Below are positions 1 through 5,384 of a DNA stretch of 5,860 nucleotides, piece after piece (position 1 is the first letter of the stretch; the number at the start of each line of letters is the position of its first letter). The position numbers and the translations under genes are program-made. The stretch is from NCBI GenBank assembly GCA_013813125.1, contig JACCSH010000167.1:1-5860 (forward strand), read 5' to 3'. Under the pieces are notes generated by a model. It saw nothing but the letters and a program-made list of their open reading frames with translations, had not been told where the DNA came from and did no database searches. The stretch comes from Nocardioidaceae bacterium. GTDB lineage: Bacteria > Actinomycetota > Actinomycetes > Propionibacteriales > Nocardioidaceae.

Positions 1-62
1 GTTGGTGTCGGTGTCGGGGTAGGGGTCGGCGTCGGCGTCGGGGTTGGGGTTGGTGTCGGTGT
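1..62 (-). repeat. Thr-Pro dipeptide repeat, hexanucleotide tandem repeat in the PBP tail
   Basis: From residue 775 the PBP reads as uninterrupted Thr-Pro dipeptides: ten complete copies in the window, and the next two bases (AC) begin another Thr codon. At DNA level these are 6-base units of the GTCGGN type on the plus strand. Codon choice varies (CCA, CCG, CCT; ACA, ACC, ACG), so the array is an imperfect hexanucleotide repeat rather than a recent clean expansion. Extended Pro-Thr tracts are rigid spacers through the cell wall and are frequent substrates for actinobacterial O-mannosylation; that role is inferred here. Confidence 0.9.
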
Positions 63-2384
63 CCCGGTTGTCGGTGGAGCCGTGGACGTCGGTACGGTCA
101 CAGGTGGGGCTACCGGCTCCGGTCCTCTGGAGATGTAGAGAAGGACTGTCTGACCCATGACCGCTTCGTCTTCCGGGCTGGTGTAGGCCACGGTTCCGAA
201 GGGGGCAAAGGAGTAAACGCTGGAAGCGACTTGGGGGTCGAGGCCCAGCTTCGTGAGCCTGGCGGTAGCCCTCTCGATGGTGTAGCCGAACATCGGAGGT
301 ATCGGCTCGGGCTTACCCTGCACCACGTAGGCGGGTGGCTTGACAAACTCCTTATTCGGGAGCCATTTCTGGATCACCTTCATCGCGTCACCCCACATCG
401 GGGCAGCCGTCCCTGACCCCGAGGCGTCGTCAAGGATTTCACCTCCGATCTTCAGGCCGCGCAAATCCAACGGGCTGCCTTCGGCGTTGGCGCCCGCGAT
501 CATCGATGCAGTCGCCAAGTTCGGGGTATACCCGAGGAACCAGACCCCTTTGGTGTCCTGCACCGTCCCGGTCTTGCCCGCAGCGTCTTGCTCCAACTGC
601 TGCAGATAGGCGTAACCACCCGGCTCGATCACGCCCCGCAAGACGTCGTTCACTCCGTCGGCTACCGGTCGAGCGAACAGACGCTCGCATCTCGGGCCGG
701 GGAGCGAGATCACTTCGCCGTGGCGGTCGCGAATCTCCAAGACGGGAAGCGATACGCAGTGCATGCCCCTAGCGGCGAACGTGGCATATGCCTCGGCCAT
801 CTCCAGGGGACTTACGTCAACCGTGCCTAAGGTAAAAGTTGGGTACATCCAGCGGGATGGGTCTTCGATCTTGATCCCCATCCTCTGCGCCAGCCGTAGC
901 GGCTTGCAGAGCCCCGTGACTTTCTCGAGCTGGAGATAGAAAGTGTTCACCGACTTTTGGGTGCCGGTATAGAGGTTGAACGTGCCAGATTCGGTCGAGT
1001 TGCGGACGGTGTCTTGCTCACTCGACTCCAAGAACTCGTCGTTGCAGATCCTGTAGTCGCTCAGCTTGTACGTATAGGCATAGGGCGAGTAGATCTCGGT
1101 ATCGAGGGGCAAACCCATCCGGAGGGCCTGCGCCAGCACAAACGCCTTGAACGTCGAGCCGGGTTGGAACCCGCGAGAGTCGCCGTACTTCTCTGGCACC
1201 ACGTAGTTCAGGAACGTCTCGCCTTTCTGCTTGTTGCGGCCCATCGGACGCGACTGTGCGATTGCCTTCACATATCCGGTGCCCGGTTCCACCATCGCCA
1301 AGCCGCCGATGGCCAGGTCGGTGGCGAACACGTGGGCACTGACGGACTTATCAGCTGCCTTCTGGAAGCGCGGGTCGATGGTGCTCTTGATCGTGAGACC
1401 ACCGCCAGTGATCAGGGCGCGACGTTCCTCCTCGGATTCTCCCAGGGCAGGGCTCTTCAGCAGATATTGCAGCAGGTAGTCACAGAAGAACGGGGCGGCG
1501 CTGTCCACGCACCCGTTTGAGACGAGCTTGATGTCGAGACCAAGGGGATGTGAGCTGATTCGGTTAGCTTTCTTTCGTGTTATCTTGCCGAGGTCGCGCA
1601 AGGTAGCCACGACGGTGTTTCGGCGCTTCAGCGCCGCCTTCTTGTTGTTCGTCGGGTCGTAGAGGCTAGGGTTTTTCACCACACCAGCGAGCAGGGCGGA
1701 CTGCGCGGTCGTGAGCGTCGCCGCGCTGGTGGAAAAGTAGTGCTGAGCAGCAGCCTCGATGCCATACGCGCCGTCACCGAAGTAGGCGGAATTCAGGTAC
1801 TTCTGGAGGATCTCTCTCTTGGTCAGATGGTCTTCGACCCAGGTCGCATATCGCAGCTCCGAAACCTTGCGTGCGTAGGTTTCCGCAGTGGCAGCGGCCC
1901 TTTCCTCGGCGGTGTCTGCATTTTGTTCCAACGTGCGCTTGACCAGCTGTTGCGTGATCGTCGATCCTCCCTGGACCACACCACCACTTGTCTGGTTGAC
2001 GATCAACGCTCGCAACGTTCCTTGCACGTCGATAGGCCCGTGCGTGTAAAAGCGCGCATCCTCGATGGCGATAATCGCCTCGCGCATGGAAGGGGCGATC
2101 TTGTCGAGAGGCACGTTTATGCGGTTCTCGTCATAGAACACGGCCAACTTGCTGCCGTCTGCAGCCAGCACACGCGTCCGCTCGTTGAGAGCCTGGAACT
2201 TCAGCCTCAGGGGAAAGTTCTCCATCGCGGCGGCACTTTCCTCCGCGCCCTTGCTCGCCAGCCCCACCCAGGGGAGAGCGAGGCCGGCTATCAGGACTCC
2301 GGAGAGAACGCTCACGCCAATGATGACGGCTATCTGGTGCACCACGCCGCGTTCTTCACGGGCGCTTGACATATGACCGAACAT
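1..2384 (-). CDS. ponA2: Bifunctional class A penicillin-binding protein, PonA2-like (3' end cut by window edge)
   Basis: Membrane-anchored enzyme that polymerises lipid II (GT51 domain) and cross-links the peptidoglycan (transpeptidase domain) on the outer face of the membrane. At least 794 codons are read here without interruption. A short basic N-terminus precedes a membrane helix at about residues 18-40. GT51 motifs follow: EDARFYTHGPID (catalytic E108), QGGSTITQQ (138-146), RKVSE (172-176) and EILQKYLN (191-198). The transpeptidase shows all three signatures: STFK (nucleophile S410, K413), SVN (478-480) and KTGT (604-607). One PASTA-like domain spans about 690-756, then a Pro/Thr-rich linker and a Thr-Pro tail run off the window. 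Cys292 and FFCDY (C301) match remembered mycobacterial PonA2 features. The ATG at 2384 is chosen because it gives a normal short cytoplasmic tail, but its Shine-Dalgarno is weak. In-frame alternatives are ATG 2372, GTG 2456 and ATG 2549. It is divergent from whiB4. The family is certain; the PonA2 assignment rests on synteny and architecture. Confidence 0.95.
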   Translation of the reverse strand, partial: MFGHMSSAREERGVVHQIAVIIGVSVLSGVLIAGLALPWVGLASKGAEESAAAMENFPLRLKFQALNERTRVLAADGSKLAVFYDENRINVPLDKIAPSMREAIIAIEDARFYTHGPIDVQGTLRALIVNQTSGGVVQGGSTITQQLVKRTLEQNADTAEERAAATAETYARKVSELRYATWVEDHLTKREILQKYLNSAYFGDGAYGIEAAAQHYFSTSAATLTTAQSALLAGVVKNPSLYDPTNNKKAALKRRNTVVATLRDLGKITRKKANRISSHPLGLDIKLVSNGCVDSAAPFFCDYLLQYLLKSPALGESEEERRALITGGGLTIKSTIDPRFQKAADKSVSAHVFATDLAIGGLAMVEPGTGYVKAIAQSRPMGRNKQKGETFLNYVVPEKYGDSRGFQPGSTFKAFVLAQALRMGLPLDTEIYSPYAYTYKLSDYRICNDEFLESSEQDTVRNSTESGTFNLYTGTQKSVNTFYLQLEKVTGLCKPLRLAQRMGIKIEDPSRWMYPTFTLGTVDVSPLEMAEAYATFAARGMHCVSLPVLEIRDRHGEVISLPGPRCERLFARPVADGVNDVLRGVIEPGGYAYLQQLEQDAAGKTGTVQDTKGVWFLGYTPNLATASMIAGANAEGSPLDLRGLKIGGEILDDASGSGTAAPMWGDAMKVIQKWLPNKEFVKPPAYVVQGKPEPIPPMFGYTIERATARLTKLGLDPQVASSVYSFAPFGTVAYTSPEDEAVMGQTVLLYISRGPEPVAPPVTVPTSTAPPTTGTPTPTPTPTPTPTPTPTPTP
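84..317 (-). other. PASTA domain of the penicillin-binding protein and following linker
   Basis: Residues about 690-756 of the PBP form one PASTA-like unit after the transpeptidase. It has the usual order: a P-P-x-x-G-x-T start (PPMFGYTIERA, residues 696-706), an LTKLGL helix end, then a central strand, and a final VLLYISRG strand ending near residue 754. PASTA domains in PBPs and Ser/Thr kinases are thought to sense or position on peptidoglycan or lipid II. A single C-terminal PASTA followed by a Pro-rich tail is also the layout of mycobacterial PonA2, which supports the orthology. Confidence 0.8.
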
Positions 2385-2516
2385 GGCTTTCAGGGTACGG
2401 CAGCGGCCAGCGGTTTCGATATCGAGTCGTGACCGCCATGCGGTTCCTGGACGCACTCGCGCCGCACAAGCCGACGGCTTGAGGAGCAGCGTTGCGGTCT
2501 GGTACCCGCTACCACG

Positions 2517-2557
2517 GCTGTCCGATGAGAAGAGCAGCCGGCTCCTCATCGGACAGC
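2517..2557. other. Perfect 13-bp stem-loop in the intergenic region
   Basis: The arms GCTGTCCGATGAG (2517-2529) and CTCATCGGACAGC (2545-2557) are exact reverse complements separated by 15 bases. Inside, GAGC (2532-2535) can pair with GCTC (2541-2544) around a 5-base loop, extending the helix to 17 bp with a 2-base bulge. No T-run follows on either strand, so it is not a classical intrinsic terminator. It could be a leader structure of ponA2 or whiB4, a U-tract-less terminator, or a regulator binding site. Confidence 0.75.
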
Positions 2558-2582
2558 AAGAGCTACGCAAAGTAGCACAAGG

Positions 2583-2611
2583 TTTACTCTAAGAGGTCAT
2601 TCCTGTACTCT
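2583..2611 (+). promoter_or_regulatory. Possible whiB4 promoter
   Basis: TTTACT (2583-2588) and TACTCT (2606-2611) are separated by 17 bases and resemble weak -35 and -10 hexamers, placed 57 bases before the whiB4 start codon. The perfect dyad CTCTG-GTCA-CAGAG (2608-2621) overlaps the proposed -10 and start point, a typical position for a repressor. The hexamer matches are modest (about 4/6 and 3/6), so this is only a candidate. Confidence 0.3.
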
Positions 2612-2668
2612 GGTCACAGAGGGTGATAGAAGTGCCCTTATCTGTTAAAACGATCTTGGGGCGGCATT

Positions 2669-3004
2669 ATGGCATGGAACGAGCGGTGGACCGAGTCCGC
2701 CGCATGTAGCACATCGCGACCGGACGCGCTCTTCGTGCGAGGTGCCGCACAGAATCGGGCCAAACAACTCTGTACCCAGTGTCCTGTGCGTACCGAATGC
2801 CTGACCGAGGCTCTCACGAACAATATCGAGTGGGGAGTCTGGGGCGGTATGACGGAACGCGAACGCCGGGCGCTACTTCGGCGTAGGCCGAATGTCACTT
2901 CTTGGCGGCGACTGCTCGAGACCGCCCGCGAACAACATGGGAGTCTCTCCGCGGTGGCAGCCGTTGAAAGCGGTACTGAGTCGGTTGACCTTCGGAGTGC
3001 CTGA
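2669..3004 (+). CDS. whiB4: WhiB-family Fe-S transcriptional regulator, WhiB4-like
   Basis: Small redox-responsive regulator of 111 residues. The four cluster ligands are visible: C13, C35, C38 and C44, in the standard C-Xn-C-X2-C-X5-C spacing that binds a [4Fe-4S] cluster. The family turn GVWGGMTERERRALL follows (56-70), then a basic RRR patch (71-73) likely to contact DNA. LFVRGAAQ (21-28) and the stretch from VWGGMTER onward closely resemble mycobacterial WhiB4 as I remember it, where loss of the cluster under oxidants changes DNA binding. The ATG at 2669 is the only plausible start: GGGGCGG (2658-2664) lies 4 bases upstream, and an in-frame stop at 2627-2629 excludes a longer reading except from non-standard codons. 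Only 12 residues precede the first Cys, fewer than in remembered M. tuberculosis WhiB4. The last 25 or so residues look unstructured. It is divergent from the PBP and convergent with the ATPase operon. Confidence 0.95.
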   Translation: MAWNERWTESAACSTSRPDALFVRGAAQNRAKQLCTQCPVRTECLTEALTNNIEWGVWGGMTERERRALLRRRPNVTSWRRLLETAREQHGSLSAVAAVESGTESVDLRSA

Positions 3005-3021
3005 CCAACTACGATCAGGCA
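2998..3021. terminator. Candidate bidirectional terminator spanning both convergent stop codons
   Basis: TGCCTGA (2998-3004) and TCAGGCA (3015-3021) are perfect inverted repeats with a 10-base loop. The left arm ends in the TGA of whiB4 and the right arm begins with the complement of the TGA of the minus-strand ATPase gene, so the two stop codons pair with each other. There is no T-tract on either side. A bidirectional role is inferred from the convergent layout and the fact that this is the only space available for termination. Confidence 0.5.
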
Positions 3022-4259
3022 GACAGAGGCACGTGCGGTGAACGAGCCAGCATCTCTCCGATCCGCCGCAAGGACGTCCTATCGTGCACATCGCTGGCGA
3101 GCGAATTGACCGTGACCGTCGGCACATTCGGATGCGCCGCAGCAAACCGTCGACGTATTCTGCGTTCTTGTTCTAGCTGGGCCAACCGGCTCGAATGCAG
3201 ACGCAATAGCGCGGCAGTGAGCATTTCCACATGGTCGAGGCGTTCTGCCGCCGCTTCCGCTGCACGTGCAGTGAGGCCCGGAGCCAAGGACTCGCTCACT
3301 CGGTTGAGGACGAGACCTGCGAGCGGCATACGCTCCGCTGCCAACCGCTCGACGAAGAATGCAGCCTCGCGCAAAGCATCGCTCTCAGGCGTTGCCACCA
3401 CGAGGAAAGCAGTCCCAGGGCCCCTGAGAATCTCGTAGGTCTTCTCGGCGCGAGCCCGAAACCCGCCGAACAACGTGTCGAATGCGGCGACGAAAGCCTG
3501 CACATCGCGGAGAGTCTGCCCACCAAGTACCTTGCTCATCGCGTTGGTGGCTGCGGACATGCCGGCATTCAACAGCCGGGTGGGCCCTTTGGCTGGGGCG
3601 AGCAGCAACTTGATGAGGCGACCGTCGAGAAAGGACGACAGCCTCTCGGGTGCGTCGAGAAAGTCCAAAGCCGATCGTGACGGAGGTGTATCGACGACTA
3701 TCAGATCCCATCGCCCCTCTGCCAGGGCTTCTGCGTGCAGCTGCCCAAGCTTTTCCATTGCCATGTACTCCTGAGTGCCGGCAAGGGAGCTGGAAATAGC
3801 CTGATAGAAGGGATTGCTGAGAATTTGCGCTGCCTTCGCTGGTGTGGCGTGGGACTCCACGACGTCGTCGAAGGTCCGTTTCATGTCGAGCATCATCGCG
3901 TCGAGGCTTCCGCCGATAGCCGTGTCAACGCCCACCACCGGCCTCGGCGAGTTGTCGAGCTCGGCAAGTCCGAGGGACTGTGCCAGCCGTCTAGCGGGAT
4001 CGATCGTCAATACGACGGCCTTGCGCCCACGTTCTGCGGCGCGCAGCGCCAGGGCCGCGGACACAGTGGTCTTGCCTACGCCTCCCGCGCCGCAGCACAC
4101 GATGATGTGCACATGTGGATCCCCGATCAGCTGGTCGATATGCAAAGCGGGGACTTCGGCACGCCTCCCCGCGAGGGGGCCGACCCTCGGCGGGCTGCGG
4201 CGTCCTGGCTGCGGTTTGTCCGTTCGGGCCGACCTGCCGGTCTGTGACTGCCGAGGCAT
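3015..4259 (-). CDS. ArsA/GET3-family P-loop ATPase, Rv3680-like (second of a pair)
   Basis: Cytoplasmic SIMIBI-class ATPase of 414 residues. Visible motifs are the P-loop CGAGGVGKTT (56-65, catalytic K63), switch I TIDPARRLAQSLG (85-97), the Walker B/switch II stretch LIVVDTPPSRSALDFLD (186-202) and a late LVLNR (N319) expected at the adenine pocket. The deviant P-loop normally carries a second, intersubunit lysine (GKGGxGKT); here that position is Ala58. A remembered M. tuberculosis relative, Rv3680, also has CGAGGVGKTT or a near variant, so this is a subfamily trait. No arsenite-binding Cys pattern like that of ArsA is evident, so arsenic export is unlikely. The start ATG at 4259 lies one base after the stop of the upstream ATPase (TGA-G-ATG), which implies translational coupling. 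The first 35 or so residues are basic and low in complexity and appear extra relative to mycobacterial relatives; TTG 4145, just before HIDQL, is a possible shorter start. Reported mycobacterial homologues interact as a pair and affect tolerance of glycerol and nitric oxide (from memory). Confidence 0.9.
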   Translation of the reverse strand: MPRQSQTGRSARTDKPQPGRRSPPRVGPLAGRRAEVPALHIDQLIGDPHVHIIVCCGAGGVGKTTVSAALALRAAERGRKAVVLTIDPARRLAQSLGLAELDNSPRPVVGVDTAIGGSLDAMMLDMKRTFDDVVESHATPAKAAQILSNPFYQAISSSLAGTQEYMAMEKLGQLHAEALAEGRWDLIVVDTPPSRSALDFLDAPERLSSFLDGRLIKLLLAPAKGPTRLLNAGMSAATNAMSKVLGGQTLRDVQAFVAAFDTLFGGFRARAEKTYEILRGPGTAFLVVATPESDALREAAFFVERLAAERMPLAGLVLNRVSESLAPGLTARAAEAAAERLDHVEMLTAALLRLHSSRLAQLEQERRIRRRFAAAHPNVPTVTVNSLASDVHDRTSLRRIGEMLARSPHVPLSA

Positions 4260-4260
4260 C

Positions 4261-5265
4261 TCAGAAGGCCCTGCTCGCGCAGAGGGAGTCGGCCAGCTCG
4301 TAGAGCGACCCCAAGTCGATGCCTTCGTGGACGTACGGCAGGTCGACAGCCCGGACTCCGGTCGCCTCTATTCGCGCACGTTGTTCTCGTTCGAGCACAA
4401 CTCGTTCACTGTGCTCCTGGGCGAGTCCGAGGAGGCCGGCGACAATGGAAGAATCGGCCTCGACACCCGCTTCCTTGAGCGCTGCCTCGATGGATGTTCC
4501 GTCGAGCTCTCCCGCCAACGCGGCTGCGAAGTCGGACGGTGGCAATTCGGACTCCCTTACGAGGTTGACGACTATCACCCCGATTGGCAGCCCGATGCCC
4601 TCCAGGTCACCGAGACCATCGAGAGTTTCCTGGACTGGCATCTCCTCAAGCGTCGTCACGAGGTGGATGCGGGTGCGAGGTGACTTCAGCATTTTCATGA
4701 TCGAGTCGGCTTGACTGCGGATCGGGCCGACTTTCGCTATACCTGCCACCTCAGTATTGACGTTGAGGAAGCGGCCAATGCGGCCAGTCGGTGGAGCGTC
4801 GAGAACCACGGCGTCATACGTCGGCCGGCCGGCCTGAGTGCGCCGGGTCGCCTCGAACACCTTGCCCGTGAGTAGCACGTCGCGCATACCTGGAGCGATC
4901 GTCGTGGCGAAGTCGATGACCCCGAACCGGTCGAGGGCCTTGCCGGCCCTGCCCAGCCGATAGAACATGTCCAGGTACTCCAGGAGCGCCGCTTCGGCGT
5001 CAATCGCCAAGGCGAAGACCTCGCCGCCGTCAGGTCCGACGGCCACGCGTCGCTCGGCATAGGGAAGCGGAGCGACATCGAACAGCGACGCGATCCCCTG
5101 GCGTCCTTCCACCTCGCAAAGCAGCACCTTCTTGCCACCGGAAGCGATAGCCAGCGCCAGTGCTGCCGCCACGGTGGTCTTGCCCGTTCCACCCTTTCCC
5201 GTGACCACGTGAAGGCGCACGTCTGACGGCTCGGACGGCTGGCTCATTGGATCGAGCGTAGTCAT
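4261..5265 (-). CDS. ArsA/GET3-family P-loop ATPase, Rv3679-like (first of a pair)
   Basis: Cytoplasmic ATPase of 334 residues, first gene of the two-gene operon. It keeps the complete deviant P-loop GKGGTGKTT (23-31) with both the signature K24 and the catalytic K29. Switch I reads CEVEGRQGIASLFD (50-63) in place of the usual DPA sequence. The Walker B/switch II region is AVVLDAPPTGRIGRFL (152-167), and VIVVN (N234) marks the nucleotide-base pocket. The conserved block FATTIAPGMRDVLLTGK (119-135) and the ending GIDLGSLYELADSL match remembered Rv3679. With its partner it probably forms a heteromeric ATPase; membrane-protein targeting like GET3 is possible by family analogy only. The start is ATG 5265 or ATG 5247 (residue 7). 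Neither has a visible Shine-Dalgarno, and the P-loop is close enough to the N-terminus for either to work. The intergenic region upstream is shared with the divergent FMN reductase. Confidence 0.9.
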   Translation of the reverse strand: MTTLDPMSQPSEPSDVRLHVVTGKGGTGKTTVAAALALAIASGGKKVLLCEVEGRQGIASLFDVAPLPYAERRVAVGPDGGEVFALAIDAEAALLEYLDMFYRLGRAGKALDRFGVIDFATTIAPGMRDVLLTGKVFEATRRTQAGRPTYDAVVLDAPPTGRIGRFLNVNTEVAGIAKVGPIRSQADSIMKMLKSPRTRIHLVTTLEEMPVQETLDGLGDLEGIGLPIGVIVVNLVRESELPPSDFAAALAGELDGTSIEAALKEAGVEADSSIVAGLLGLAQEHSERVVLEREQRARIEATGVRAVDLPYVHEGIDLGSLYELADSLCASRAF

Positions 5266-5327
5266 TCAGATTGCTGAGTCGACGGCCGCAGTGTCGATTT
5301 GGTCTTCGCCCTAGGCCGTGGCAGACT

Positions 5328-5345
5328 TAGTTGAGGAGTCAACTA
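5328..5345. promoter_or_regulatory. Perfect 18-bp operator-like dyad
   Basis: TAGTTGA-GGAG-TCAACTA: two 7-base arms that are exact reverse complements around a 4-base spacer. Size, symmetry and the TTGA/TCAA core resemble operators of MarR-type dimeric repressors. It touches the possible -10 (TATCTT at 5344-5349) of the FMN reductase, so binding would block that promoter. A further TCAAC half-site is present at 5360-5364. The regulator is not encoded in the window. Confidence 0.6.
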
Positions 5346-5370
5346 TCTTTCACCCCCACTCAACACTCTT

Positions 5371-5375
5371 AGGAG
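5371..5375 (+). promoter_or_regulatory. Ribosome binding site of the FMN reductase
   Basis: AGGAG sits 9 bases before the ATG at 5385. It is the clearest Shine-Dalgarno in the window and fixes this start. Confidence 0.85.
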
Positions 5376-5384
5376 CAGCACACC

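Larger units (their letters stand above)
2385..2668. promoter_or_regulatory. Divergent ponA2-whiB4 intergenic region, rich in inverted repeats
   Basis: These 284 bases separate the two divergent starts and contain no convincing gene. Perfect dyads by position: TCGATATCGA at 2416-2425; CAAGC/GCTTG arms at 2467-2481; TGGTA/TACCA at 2500-2514; a 13-bp hairpin at 2517-2557; GCTAC/GTAGC at 2562-2576; and CTCTG/CAGAG at 2608-2621. Three of them share one layout, a 5-bp stem with a 5-base loop. The ponA2 and whiB4 promoters should both lie here. The density of dyads suggests operators, structured 5' leaders or a small structured RNA; the sequence does not say which. Confidence 0.6.
5266..5384. promoter_or_regulatory. 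Divergent intergenic region between the ATPase operon and FMN reductase
   Basis: This 119-base spacer must hold the promoters of both the minus-strand ATPase operon and the plus-strand reductase. A possible plus-strand -10, TATCTT, lies at 5344-5349, 35 bases before the reductase ATG, but no good -35 is seen. I found no clear minus-strand promoter. The main feature is the 18-bp dyad at 5328-5345, listed separately. Confidence 0.5.

Noticed and set aside
957..1520. Long plus-strand open frame (187 codons) inside the PBP gene
   Set aside because: It is antisense to the transpeptidase domain, whose motifs STFK and SVN are intact on the minus strand. Its translation resembles no family.
2051..2063. 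Apparent change of the GT51 motif to HGPID in place of the common H-x-G-x-D
   Set aside because: Actinobacterial PBPs commonly carry HG[AP]ID here, as far as I recall, so it is a lineage variant and not a sign of inactivation.
1740..2369. Plus-strand open frame (209 codons) opposite the PBP N-terminal half
   Set aside because: It is antisense to the GT51 domain with all motifs intact, and shows no start signal or recognisable domain.
2517..2557. Classical rho-independent terminator
   Set aside because: The stem is strong, but no T-run follows on either strand and no gene ends beside it.
2383..2592. Plus-strand 69-codon open frame in the ponA2-whiB4 intergenic region
   Set aside because: It has no ribosome binding site or family resemblance, and it starts at the PBP start codon on the opposite strand. 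The inverted repeats explain this sequence better.
2638..2898. Minus-strand open frame opposite whiB4
   Set aside because: It is a shadow of the WhiB reading frame, whose four cysteines and GVWGG motif are unmistakable.
3814..4683. Plus-strand open frame of 289 codons crossing both ATPase genes
   Set aside because: It spans the junction of two well-supported minus-strand genes. Its composition is that of a GC-rich antisense shadow.
3015..5265. Arsenite-efflux (ArsA) function for the ATPase pair
   Set aside because: There is no arsB, arsC or arsR nearby and no ArsA-type metal-binding cysteine set. The pair matches the Rv3679/Rv3680 subfamily in context.
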